From Mastigamoeba balamuthi (lineage: Eukaryota; Evosea; Mastigamoebida; Mastigamoebidae), in NCBI GenBank assembly GCA_902651635.1, contig CACRSC010001923.1:67072-131071 (forward strand): a stretch of DNA of 64,000 nucleotides. The letters run 5' to 3'. The translations under genes and the position numbers were made by a program. This document shows, in pieces, positions 45,184-55,769 of this stretch (position 1 is its first letter; each line of letters starts with the position of its first letter). A model generated the notes under the pieces. The model saw nothing but the letters and a program-made list of their open reading frames with translations. It ran no database searches and was not told the origin of the DNA.

Positions 45184-46717
45184 TCAAAATCTTAATTCCC
45201 AAATTTGAAAATCCCGTCGGCTGTTGTGAGGTGACCCCTTTTCTGACAAAACAGAGGGGGTCTGAACTGCATAGGACACCACATTTGGTTTTGTCCAAAA
45301 CTCAAAGTAGTAGTTCTCCTTGATATGAGACTTAAGGCCCTTGACTGTCTGAGAAGGAATGGAATCGATTGCAGAGGCATCCAGGGCAATCATCTTAGTG
45401 TTCTTAACACTGAGAGACCAGTGAGAGTGGTTGGAGTGTCACTGCCATACCTTTCAAGAGCAGCAACGATCTGCTCTGGCTTGGAGACCACCCTTCCTAT
45501 GTTCATTTTGCGCAGCCTTTGCTTTGCAGTTCCGAAATGCCCATCACAGACGGAGTGACCATGATGAGGAGCATAAAGGTCGAAGCAAACCCGAACTTTC
45601 CTTCCCTGGTCTTGAGAAATCGTTGCCTGTGATATGGTCAATTGCTTGAAGCTCCGTAACCCATCTGAAGATCAAGGAGGGAGTGGATGATGTTCACGAC
45701 CTTGAATCCACCATCAGTCCAGAAATACACTGTCTTGAGCCGAATTCTGGGAGCAGCTCACTTGATCTCAGCCCACAGGGTCTCCAACCCCATTTTCGTG
45801 AATTTCCAGTCATGTGAGGCCTGGGACCAGAGGTCGAAATGGGTCCACACACCCTCCTTGAGACCCCAGACAGCACAGTTGAGATCCTGAAGCCCCTTAA
45901 GTGCTGGGGCCTCGTGAAAGGTTGTGAAGTCCATGATAATCAGCAGCTCTTCTGGCTGAAGTGCTGCCTTGATATCTCTCTGTGCCTGCCTCTGCTCTTG
46001 TGCCAACAGGAGGTGTTCTTCGAACCCTTGTCTGTCCTCTTCTGTGATCTCCTCGTTGGCCCTCTCCTTGAGCCTGATTCCACAACACAAAGGGCAACTA
46101 TAATGATTGAACACCGCCAGACGAACACAGTCATTGTGCATCAGCTTGACGAATCCCGACTTGCAATAGGGATTCTCCATGTCCAGGAAATAGTTGAGAT
46201 AAGCCACTGCAAAGGTCCCATAGGTAGAGAAGTGCACAGTCTTCTTTCCTGACTGAACCTCTGCATTCTCTCTGACCCACGATTCCAGCTCTTGTGCCTT
46301 GGAGGCTGTTCAAGGATGAGAATTGGGAAAGGGTTTGGCAAGGGCCATACTGTTTGGCCAAGAGGCAAAGTGAGATTCGAGATCCCCCTCTGCCTCTTCC
46401 TCAGCCTCTAACTCGTCTTCCTTCTCTTCTCTCTCTGCTTTCTCGTTTTCCTGTTCCTCAAAAGCAACCTTGAAGGAATGAGAGAGAACAGTGGCTGACA
46501 ACCATACCTTCTGAAGATGAGTACAACTTAATGTGCTGGTGCTGAGGCCTGTCCTATGGGCAATGTCGGCCAGGGTGCCATCAGGGAACAGGACCAGAGA
46601 CACCAGAGCCTTCTCTGTCTCCGACACAGCTTTCCCTAGATGTTTGAAGACAGGTTTGGGGTCGGGTCCCGTAGTTATGTGGAACCTCTGGCAGAGAAGC
46701 TGAGCACAGTTAGACAC
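45184..46717 (-). mobile_element. Decayed DNA-transposon-like gene (HTH plus DDE-like regions)
   Basis: Read on the minus strand: a head with a helix-turn-helix-like TLADIAHRTGLSTSTL, then a Glu/Lys-rich stretch. Next comes a segment with Cys residues (NHYSCPLCCGIRLKE) and acidic-strand motifs LLIIMDFTTFHE and VWTHFDLW. A later frame carries APHHGHSVCDGHFGTAKQRL. The spaced Asp residues after hydrophobic strands suggest a DDE-type transposase, but I cannot name the superfamily. Frames change between pieces, some possibly through introns. No terminal repeats were identified. Confidence 0.4.
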
Positions 46718-47548
46718 AATGACTGGTGGATAGACGCACCTTCAGCAACAACACAGATCAAGGATTTCAACTGCCTCTCTGAGGATGGCATTCTGGACTG
46801 ACTTCTTGAGCTTCTCAAGGGGCTTGGTTGTTGCTCCCTTCTGCTGCAACAGTCAGAACAGAATACAGAGAATCCAGCTGCACCTTGAGTGGGGTGAAGG
46901 GTGTAGGTGGCACTTTCTTGTTCTTCTTGTTGTGGACCCTTGGAGAGTCAGCAGGGCATGGATTCCGGGGCCTGAGTGCCTATTTCTTCGTCTTCTGCTC
47001 CTTGCTCATCACAGGATGTCCTGAGCTTGCTCTTTTTCAGCTGCAGCCCGTCCAAGAGCAGCAAGAAGCTTGTGGTGCTTGCTGTACAGAGGCATCTTGT
47101 TTTCCGAACTCGTCAGTTCCAAACCCAGCAATTCCGAATTTTAAACAGGGAATGTGAAGGCAAAGATATTTTTGATACATTGACTGTTTCTCCCACCACT
47201 TCTCTGTTCTATTAAAAGACGAGTTCTCTTTTAACATTCACACACCCTTCCTTATGTCTCTTCTCCCTTCTCTTTGTGCACTGTGGTGAACCTGTGATTT
47301 GGGGAGGAGATGCCAGAGGAGCACACCTTTGTCCGTGGGTTTGAGAGAGGTTTTGTTTGGGTATGAGGTACACACAGTCATGTTAAGCCTCTTCATGGTT
47401 ACAGGCCATACATACAGTAGAAATCACTAACACCTGTTATATTTTGAGCAAATAAATCCTAAAATGTGACAATTAAGAAATATAGACATAAGAAATAATT
47501 CGAACGGGTTATGTGAGCTGTGTGTAGTGTTGTTGTTGTAGAGCAGCA
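46718..47548. other. AT-rich interval, probable transposon flank
   Basis: A minus-strand Lys/Thr-rich stretch at about 46785-46960 may be an N-terminal exon of the neighbouring element. Nothing else is recognisable. Confidence 0.3.
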
Positions 47549-47600
47549 ATGGAGTACGTGGTGAGTGTGAGCATGTGGGTCAACGAGAAGGAGTTCCTGG
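47549..47600 (+). pseudogene. Partial duplicate of the ABM gene's first exon
   Basis: ATGGAGTACGTGGTGAGTGT and the following bases to about 47600 parallel the true start at 47681 (MEYVVSVSMWVNEKEFL versus MVYVVSVSVWVK...EEFR). It breaks off at gtaatatctcg. Either a truncated tandem duplicate or, less likely, an alternative first exon. Confidence 0.5.
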
Positions 47601-47680
47601 TAATATCTCGCAGATATTGAGGGCAGGCAGTAGATTCGCTGGCAGTCGGTTGTTGTGTTGAGCTGTTGTGTTGTGTTGAG

Positions 47681-48061
47681 ATGGTGTACGTGGTGAGCGT
47701 GAGCGTGTGGGTCAAGGCGGGCCACGAGGAGGAGTTCCGTGCGGCGACGGTGGCCAACGCGCGGGGGACGCGGCGCGAGGCGGGCAACGTGCGCTTCGAC
47801 GTGGCGCAGGCCGTCGACGACCCCTCCCGCTTCCTCCTCTACGAGGTCTACCGCTCCCCCGACGCCTTCGCCGCCCACCAGCAGACCCCCCACTACCTCA
47901 CGTGCGCTCCCTCTCCCTCTGCCCACTCGCTCCTGTGCTATCTGGAAATTGATCGCGTTAATCGGCAACGCAGGTGGAAGGCTGCCGTGGCCGACTGGAT
48001 GGCCCAGCCCCGGCAGGGCGTCAAGCACAACAGCGTCTTCTTCGGCGACGGCGACGAATGA
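47681..48061 (+). CDS. Antibiotic-biosynthesis-monooxygenase (ABM) domain protein
   Basis: Small dimeric alpha+beta barrel protein of the ABM/LsrG/YgiN type. Exons 47681-47901 and 47974-48061 give 102 residues; the 72-nt intron starts gtgcgc and ends cgcag. It shows the family pattern: an N-terminal strand VVSVSVWVKAGHEEEF, then GNVRFDVAQ, FLLYEVYRSPDAFAAHQQTPHY and WKAAVADWMAQPR. Members include quinol monooxygenases and autoinducer-processing enzymes, so the substrate cannot be told. It lies upstream of the aminopeptidase gene on the same strand, 365 bases away. Confidence 0.85.
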   Translation: MVYVVSVSVWVKAGHEEEFRAATVANARGTRREAGNVRFDVAQAVDDPSRFLLYEVYRSPDAFAAHQQTPHYLTCAPSPSAHSLLCYLEIDRVNRQRRWKAAVADWMAQPRQGVKHNSVFFGDGDE

Positions 48062-48426
48062 CCTCCACCACCGCCCTCCTGCTGCCGCTGAGGCTGAGGC
48101 TGAGGGCTGAGGCTGAGGGTCCTCTGAGCCCCCTGTCCTGTCCCTCTCTCCTCGTTGCCCTCTCACTCAGTCCTCGCTGCCCTGCGGCCCTCCCTCTGCA
48201 AAGAAAACTACTGGACCCCTCGTCTCCTGGACCCCTGCCCCTTGCTGTCTCAGCGGTGGCCTCTGTAGCAGCAGCGTAGGGATGAAGATACCCGTATCTG
48301 CGTGAGATATCGGCCGCAATAATATCTGGAGAACAACAACACACTAAAACAGTTGCGTGTCGCAACAACCGCAGCTGAGCACCAGCAGAGCAGAGCAGCA
48401 GAGCCGAGAGAGAGAGAGAGAGGAGG
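48062..48426. promoter_or_regulatory. Intergenic, probable promoter of the aminopeptidase gene
   Basis: 48285-48350 is a short AT-richer patch with GATACCCGTATC, GAGATATCGG and AATAATATCTGG. Similar GATATC-rich patches precede RecQ and QTRT2. An (AG)n run lies just before the ATG at 48427. Confidence 0.4.
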
Positions 48427-51400
48427 ATGAGCGGGCCCCCGAGCGAGTGTGTGTACGTGCCCGAGCTGCTCGAGGCGGTGCGGGCGCAGATGCGGGCGCG
48501 GGGGCTGGACGCGTACGTGGTCCCCAGCAGCGACGCCCACGCAGGCGAGTACGTCGCCGAGCACGACAAGCGCCGCATGGCCCTCTGCGCCTTCAGCGGC
48601 AGCGCTGGCACCGCCCTCGTCACCCTCGCTCGCGCTGCCCTCTGGACCGACGGCAGGTGCGCGCCCTCCTGCTCCTCATGTGGTTTTTCTCCGCTTGGGG
48701 TGTGCGCCGCCCGCGCCGGGACTCGAACCCTCGGCGGTGTTTTCCCCGTGCGACGTGGCAGTGCCGTGTCACCACCCCCTGAATTTCCTGGACCATTTCC
48801 CTGATAATATCTCGGTGTCACGCCGATTCGAATTCCGAAACCCCACTATTCTGCGGACGGAGGGAATTGAACCCGGGGCACCCGCTGACCGCCCTGTGTG
48901 GACTCCAGGTACTGGGCGCAGGCGACGGAGCAGCTGCCGGCGGGGTGGGAGCTGGTCAAGGACCGCCTGGACACGACGCCGACGGTGGCCGCGTGGCTGC
49001 AGGCCTCGCCCGAGCTCGCGGGCCGCCCGGAGCTCACCGTCGGCGTCGACCCGCTGCTGATGACGCCCTCTGACGTGGCCCGCCTGCGCGCCCCGGGCGT
49101 CGCCGTCGCCCTCGTCGCCGAGAACCTCGTCGACGCCGCGTGGCCCGCGCCCCTGCGGCCCCCGACGCCCTCGGCCCGCGTCTGGCCGCTGCCCCCCGGC
49201 GCCACGTCACGCGCCCCCGCCGCCAAGCTGGCCGACCTGCGCCGCGACGTGGCGCAGAGCGGCGCGGACGCGTGCGTCGTCAGCGAGCTCGCCGACGTCG
49301 CGTGGCTGTTCAACGTCCGCGGCGACGACGTCCCCTGCACCCCCGTGGCCTCGGCCTACGCCGTCGTCGCCAGTGACGCCAGCGACGCCCCCGTCGTCCT
49401 CTTCGCCGACGCCGCCCGCTTCGAGCAGGGCGCCCTCGACAACGTCCGCAGCGCAGGCGCCGAGCTGCGCCCCTACGCCGACGCGCTGCCCTACGTCCGC
49501 TCGCTGGGCGAGGCCGGCCGCAAAGTCTGTTTTCCTCCAATCCGAATTCAGCGCATCAATTGAATGACGTGGTTCCCAAAAAGGTGTGGCTGGACCCGGG
49601 CAGCGTCAACTGCGCGTTCAGCGAGGCGGTGCCTGCGGCGCAGCGCGTGGAGCGCAGGCTGCCGCTGGCGCAGCGCCGCGCCGAGAAGGACGCGGACGAG
49701 CTGAGCGCCGCGCGGCGGTCGTACGCGGCCGACGGGGCGCTGGTCTGCGCGTTCCTGGCGTGGCTGGCGGCCGAGGTGCGCAGCGGCCACGCGGTGAGCG
49801 AGTGCGACGCTGTCGAGCAGCTGGAGCGCACGCGGCGGGGCCACGCGGCGTACCTGGGCCCCAGCTTCCACACGATCGCGGGCTACGGGCGCAACGGGGC
49901 GGTCATCCACTACGAGGCGCGCAGGGGCGCGTGCGCGGACATCGGGACCGAGTCGATGCTGCTGCTGGACACCGGGGGGCAGTACAGCTACGGCGGCACC
50001 ACAGACACCACGCGCACCGTCCACTTCGGCCAGCCCTCGCCCGAGCAGCGCCGCGCCTACACCGTCGTCCTCAAGAGCCACATCGCCCTCGCCAGCGCCA
50101 CCTTCCCCGCCGGCATTCACCCCCACGTGCGTCGTCGGCTGCCGGCCCAGGCCCCTCTCTCGCTTCCTCCTCCTCCTTNACGTGGCGCAGAGCGGCGCGG
50201 ACGCGTGCGTCGTCAGCGAGCTCGCCGACGTCGCGTGGCTGTTCAACGTCCGCGGCGACGACGTCCCCTGCACCCCCGTGGCCTCGGCCTACGCCGTCGT
50301 CGCCAGTGACGCCAGCGACGCCCCCGTCGTCCTCTTCGCCGACGCCGCCCGCTTCGAGCAGGGCGCCCTCGACAACGTCCGCAGCGCAGGCGCCGAGCTG
50401 CGCCCCTACGCCGACGCGCTGCCCTACGTCCGCTCGCTGGGCGAGGCCGGCCGCAAAGTCTGTTTTCCTCCAATCCGAATTCAGCGCATCAATTGAATGA
50501 CGTGGTTCCCAAAAAGGTGTGGCTGGACCCGGGCAGCGTCAACTGCGCGTTCAGCGAGGCGGTGCCTGCGGCGCAGCGCGTGGAGCGCAGGCTGCCGCTG
50601 GCGCAGCGCCGCGCCGAGAAGGACGCGGACGAGCTGAGCGCCGCGCGGCGGTCGTACGCGGCCGACGGGGCGCTGGTCTGCGCGTTCCTGGCGTGGCTGG
50701 CGGCCGAGGTGCGCAGCGGCCACGCGGTGAGCGAGTGCGACGCTGTCGAGCAGCTGGAGCGCACGCGGCGGGGCCACGCGGCGTACCTGGGCCCCAGCTT
50801 CCACACGATCGCGGGCTACGGGCGCAACGGGGCGGTCATCCACTACGAGGCGCGCAGGGGCGCGTGCGCGGACATCGGGACCGAGTCGATGCTGCTGCTG
50901 GACACCGGGGGGCAGTACAGCTACGGCGGCACCACAGACACCACGCGCACCGTCCACTTCGGCCAGCCCTCGCCCGAGCAGCGCCGCGCCTACACCGTCG
51001 TCCTCAAGAGCCACATCGCCCTCGCCAGCGCCACCTTCCCCGCCGGCATTCACCCCCACGTGCGTCGTCGGCTGCCGGCCCAGGCCCCTCTCTCGCTTCC
51101 TCCTCCTCCTTCCCCTTTCAATTGATTGTCGCCTGTGTGTCGGGTGGGATGGTTTGAGAGGAAGGGTGATCAGCGGTGCGGAGTCAGTTGATTCTGCTGG
51201 TGCTGCTTGCTGCCGTGTCTTTCCGCTTCAAGTGCCTTATTTCAATTGATTTTATCCATTATTGCCTGTCATGCGTTCTCTCAGCTTTCTTCTTCTCTCT
51301 CGGTTCAATTGACCGCTGTTCCTGTCCGAGTTCACTCTTTCTGCCCCGTTGGCGGCTTCTCGAGAGCAATCAATTGACTGTGGTGGCTGCGCAGACGCTG

Positions 51401-51924
51401 GACGTGATAGCGCGCGAGGTGGTGTGGAGGTACGGGCTGGACTACGCGCACGGGACTGGCCACGGGGTGGGCGCCTGCCTGAGCGTCCACGAGGCGCCGA
51501 CGCTCTCGAGCTCGCACACGTACGAGGCGCCCGCGCTGGCGCCCAACATGCTGCTGACGGTGGAGCCCGGGCTCTACGAGGAGGGCTTCTACGGCATCCG
51601 CACCGAGAGCGTCGGCATCGTCGTCCCCGCTGCCGACCTCCCGCGCCCCAGCGCCCGCGGCCAGCGCTTCCTCCGCCTCGACATTGTCACGCGCGTGCCC
51701 TACCAGCCCTCCCTCATCGGTACGCGGCAGCACAGGCACCAGCGGCCCGCGGACTGACGCAGCGACTGCGCGCATGCGCAGAGGGGTCGATGCTGACCGA
51801 GGCCGAGAGGGAGTGGGTCAACGCGTACAACGCCATGTGCCTGCAGGAGCTGACGCCTGCGCTCGCCGGGGACGCCCGCGCCCTCGAGTGGCTGCGCGCC
51901 AACACGACGCCCGTCGTCGCCTAG
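48427..51924 (+). CDS. Xaa-Pro aminopeptidase (M24B, cytosolic type)
   Basis: Cleaves the N-terminal residue before proline. With the contig overlap removed, five exons (48427-48656, 48909-49524, 50517-51059, 51395-51719, 51782-51924) give 618 residues, matching the usual length. Two N-terminal creatinase-like domains (ALWTDGRYWAQA at the exon 1/2 join) lead to the pita-bread catalytic domain. Metal ligands are all present: LLLDTGGQY, GTTDTTRT, HGTGHGVG, TVEPGLYEEG and GIRTES. FPAGIHPHTLDVIAREVVWR and LSVHEAP are also typical. Introns use GTGCGC, GTCTGT, GTGCGT and GTACGC donors. Intron 3 (51060-51394) carries four CAATTGA sites. The repeated block 49247-50178/50180-51111 includes exons 2-3 and is probably artefactual. 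Confidence 0.9.
48701..48890 (-). other. Two tRNA B-box-like motifs in aminopeptidase intron 1
   Basis: On the minus strand, GGGTTCGAGTCCC (about 48718-48730) and GGGTTCAATTCCC (about 48861-48873) both match the Pol III B-box/T-loop consensus GGTTCRANTCC. Neither region folds into a full cloverleaf by eye (T stems are only three pairs deep). They may be relics of a tRNA-derived SINE or chance matches. Confidence 0.25.
49247..50178. repeat. Contig-overlap duplicate in the aminopeptidase gene (copy 1), 932 bases
   Basis: Repeated at 50180-51111 with a single n at 50179 as the junction. Removing one copy gives a family-typical protein, which supports an artefact. Confidence 0.9.
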
Positions 51925-52184
51925 CGGCCCGAACGTGGCGCAGGCGCGAGTCATACGACCTTCGATGTGGCCTGAACGACCGAATGCCCACATCCTCCAG
52001 AGAGCACGTAGAACTGTGCTTGCATTCAGGCACGGAGCTCTGCTTCTTCTGTGGGTGGCCCAACCGCGATTGCTCACACCCGCCGTGGAGCTTTATGGGC
52101 GACCAGCCAAATAGTCACGATTCTTGATCACATCTCAGCGACTCGTTCATAGTCCTTGGTGTGGGAAGGGGTAAAGCCAGCCGT
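51925..52184. other. 3' flank of the aminopeptidase gene
   Basis: No gene is supported; GC falls toward the transposon at 52185. Confidence 0.35.
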
Positions 52185-53697
52185 TTAAAACGGTGGCTAT
52201 AATGAATTTCCCTTCGTCAACAGTATTTCTCACTGACACCCTGTCAAAAGAAAAAAAAGACAAAAAGTCACATTTGAAACCGGAAACAGAGGCCCGAGAT
52301 GCTCAGGGCCTCTGAATAAATTTTAATTGCTGCTCCTTGGGGGCCTTGCACCAGAAGTTCAGAAGTTGAGACCTGCTCATCACTGATGCTAACAGAGTCA
52401 TCATCTGTGTCATTCACTGCACCAGCTGTGCTCCTCTTCTTCGGTTTCTTTCTTGTTGACTTAACTGTGGTCACTGCTTTCCCACCTGTGTCCTGGGTCT
52501 GAGTTGCAGATCTGTTATCGTTCTCTTTTGTGGGACAAGTCAGATTGATAGGGGGAAAATAAATGTGAGTGATAAAAAATGAAGAAATACCGAAGGGAAT
52601 TGGAGTTGCTGAATGAACAAACATAATGGAAGTGCCAGGGTATGACAGACCCTGGGGTTCGGCAGTAGCAGAAGTGGTGGCAGCAGCAGTGGCAGCAGCA
52701 GGAGCAGAGGCAGAGGTTTCTTCTGCAACCTTAAGTTGGTTGTCAAGATGTGTTTCAAGCTGGAGGCAGGGACTGTGAACCACAGAAGAATGGGGTAAAA
52801 TGAGGGTGTGAGACATACAAAGAAAGAAAAGAAGAAAAGAGGTCATAAATGGAGAGCAGCAGGAAGCTGCGATATGGGCAAGGAAGACAAAGAGGCAGAG
52901 CTGGCAGTTCTGGAGAAACCTGTACATGATTAGAAGGCAGAAGATAAGGAACAGGGAAAATACCTTCATCAAAGCTCTGGGGGTTTGTTAACAAGCATCA
53001 TTAATGGATGGCCAGTTTCATCAATGGTCTTGACTGCCTTCATGCCAGCAGGGATAAAGGTCTGATAAGATGTAAGATGAAGTAAGAGATAAAACAATGA
53101 AGTAGAACCTGAGATGATGACTGACAGGGTGCAGGGAGATGGAGGAGCCAGAGAAGATGATAACAGAGCAGTCTGCTCTGCCAACATGCTGGAGTTGAGG
53201 GTTGAACTCAGGTGCAACTGAGAGAGAACACTCGGGGGTCAGCACAGTTCAAATGTAGACTGGAAAGCAGCAGCAGCAGCAGCCAGATGGTCATCAACAG
53301 ACGAACCCTCTGAGATGAAAGGATCTGAGTATAGGTAAAGTGAAATAACAATATGAAGGTATCCATAATCTGGGGCACTGTAGTGGCCTTTTATCGTTAT
53401 TTCATTTTATTTGTATTGCTCTTTTGATTTACATTCTTCATTTTTATTCTTTATTTGACTTATTCTACATTTTAAACCTTTTTGAATCACATGCAATTAA
53501 ATCGTATTTTCTTCTTTAACATTTTTGTCACTTTGAAAAATTTTAAGACCGGGTGAAATGAAAAATAAGAGATAGAGGCCCTGAGCATCTCGGGCCTCTG
53601 TTTTCAGGTTTCAAATGCGACTTTTTTTTTCCTTTTGACGGGCTGTCAGTGGGAAATACCAAAGACAAAGGGAAATTCATTATAGCCACCGTTTTAA
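52185..53697. mobile_element. TTAA-flanked inverted-repeat DNA transposon, about 1.5 kb
   Basis: Long terminal inverted repeats of about 130 bases: the left end reads TTAAAACGGTGGCTATAATG from 52185, and the right end is its reverse complement finishing at 53697. Both ends keep a further shared block (GAGGCCCGAGATGCTCAGGG and its complement). Both outer edges are TTAA, the target site of piggyBac-like elements, though TTAA could also be part of the repeat. Inside, minus-strand frames (about 52268-53245) are Ser/Thr/Lys-rich (STRKKPKKRSTAG) with possible introns. No transposase core is seen, so it is probably non-autonomous. The arms differ by a few substitutions and small indels, so it is not brand new. 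Confidence 0.75.
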
Positions 53698-54090
53698 TCA
53701 GCACATAAACAGAATGAAGCTCCTGCAGTGCCGGTGTTGTGAGGAGAGGGGTCAGGGAGGCCGGCTGGAGCTACTCTCTGACCTCTTCAGCAAGAGTCAT
53801 AGCCCTGACACACATTACTCTCTTTTTATACATCTGGAATTCCGAGTTCTCTGGCTCAAGTGCACCAAGTGCAGGAGGAAGCACAATGCTTGATTTGTGC
53901 AGCATTCTGGGAGCTCAGTGCTTCTCCACTGCGCTGATGTTATTTAAATAACGGCAGAGAGAACCCAGTGCGTGCAGGGACCACACTCCAAGGGAACCAC
54001 TCCAAGAGGTGAATTCACTCAAGGTTCAGTTGCCACAACAGATGGATTATCTGACCATGATTCCACAACGGTCCATTGTTGGGACTTGAT
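53698..54090. other. Interval without a supported gene
   Basis: Right flank of the transposon and 3' flank of the ankyrin-like gene. Short weak frames only. Confidence 0.35.
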
Positions 54091-55538
54091 TCAGCAGAGG
54101 GGAGCCTGTGCATCTGCAACTGCAGTCCAAAATGCTGTAAGCTCTTTGTGTCCTGCAAGGTCCTCCTTCGTGACAGAGTACGGCGGACGAACAAGAGCCC
54201 TGGCAACCTCGGTGGCACGCCTTCCCCTTTGGAATGCGATGCGAAAAGCAGAGCAGTTGTTAGCCACGGCCTCCTCATGACCCATGCTGAACGGCGGCTT
54301 GGAGAGGAGGTCCATGACGTCAGCACCCCCATACGTGCACGCCTTGACCAGGAAGGCTGGCAAAAACCACCTCCCCACGATCCCCAGGAGCACCACCAGG
54401 GACGACTTGCAGCTGTGCCGGCAGGCTTCGTTGATGGCCGGCTCCACGGCAAGCCGGTCCTCAGCCGCGTTGTACGGCGGCCGCATCAGGACGTCGATGA
54501 CGGCGCTCTTGTTGCCTCCGCACGCATCCTTGAAGGCACTTCTGACCGCTTCCGGGAAGAACTCGTCAGGGTCCTCCCCCAGGCACCAGGGCGGCTGCGC
54601 CAGCTCCCGCACAACGTCGGCGTGGCCGTTCCTGACGGCCCTATCGAGAGGCCAGTGGTAGTTGTACCGGGCGTGGATCTTCCCGAGGCTGTACGGCGGC
54701 TGCGCGAGCCTGCGCATCACCCCGACGCTCCCCGAGCAGCACGCGTCCACGATTGCCGCGCTGCCCTCGGCCGCGTCCAGTGCGGGCGGCTCGAACGGGG
54801 CGCTGTCGAGCACGGCCAGAAGGTCCGGCGAGCCCGCCTCGCAGGCAGCCCTGACCATCGCGACCGCAGCCACTGCGCCATGCACGAGAGGTCCTGTGAG
54901 CAGCGCGGGCGGCCGAGTGGGAGAGCGGGAGAGCGGGCGCGTGGCGTGCGTCTGCTGCCAGTGACCTGGGCGAGGGCTGCCTCGATGGCCGCGGTGCTGC
55001 CCGTGGCCAGCGCAGCCAGCAGCACGCTGCAGAGGCTCAGCGAGACGCACCTGAGGCACTCGGGGCGGGCAGGGCTGCACCTGCCCCCCTGCCTGTAGCA
55101 CTTGCCGACCGCGCAGCGGACGACGAGGGTTGGGACGAGGGCCGAGGCGGCAGCGGCCGCGGCAGGGCAGTGGCTGACAGCGGCGCAGGTGGCGAGGAAG
55201 AGCGCAGAGCCGGGCTCCAGCGCACAGGCAGCGGACCAGCCGAGGGGCTGGCAGCGCACGAACAGAGCGCAGGTGGCGGGGCGCAGGCGCCCGGGCACGC
55301 ACGCCTCCAGCAGCACACGGGCGAGGTACCGGTGGCACCTGATGGAGAAGACCGGGGGGGGCAGCAAGCGGATGCCGGGGGCGGCCAGCGCTGCGGGCTG
55401 CGCCAGCACCAGCGGCCCCATGTCCTTCTCGGACGTGCGGCTCAGCACGTGGTTGCGCAGCAGCCACGCCGTCTGCAGCTGGGCCTCCAGGTCGGATGCA
55501 CCGGGACCCGCCTTGTCGCTGCCGCTGCTCGTGCTCAT
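54091..55538 (-). CDS. Ankyrin-like protein with PPY-type repeats
   Basis: Most complete of three related copies. The start ATG at 55538 gives MSTSSGSDKAGPGASDLEAQ; the stop is at 54091. An N-terminal helical, Cys/Ala/Leu-rich half precedes about seven diverged ankyrin-like repeats. Each repeat ends in a motif such as VMRRLAQPPYSLG, VVRELAQPPWCLG, VIDVLMRPPYNAA, VMDLLSKPPFSMG or VARALVRPPYSVT. The PP(Y/W/F) step at the end of each repeat is the hallmark of this group. A break between the halves near 54965-54894 looks like a 72-nt intron (gtcact...cacag), but the phases do not match by one base, so the exact join is unsure. Ankyrin-like repeats bind proteins; the partner is unknown. It is head to head with the caspase-fold gene, 231 bases apart. 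Confidence 0.65.
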
Positions 55539-55769
55539 CGCCTGCGGTCCCTGCGTCCCTACGGCTGAGAAAAGACCGTTGTGGATTCCTGAACCCACGG
55601 AGCGTGGGCGACCCTCGGGGGACCAAGCAGCGCTGTGACTCAGCAGTGCCTGGTGGCGTGTCAACAAAAAGGAATGCACCTCTGGGGTTCACTGCTAAGG
55701 TAGGCCATACAACCGTCGGGCCTCTCGCTAGTCACTCCTCACTGCCAGACACCCAACGGCCGTCGCGCT
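55539..55769. promoter_or_regulatory. Bidirectional promoter, ankyrin-like and caspase-fold genes
   Basis: 231 bases between divergent starts. The left part (to about 55690) is conserved upstream of the ankyrin-like copy at 36950, including GGTCCCCCGAGGGTCGC and CTGCTGAGTCACAG, so it probably holds promoter or 5' UTR elements of that gene. Confidence 0.5.

Noticed and set aside
48701-48790. A complete tRNA gene on the minus strand
   Set aside because: Only the T-loop region fits; acceptor, D and anticodon stems cannot be drawn.
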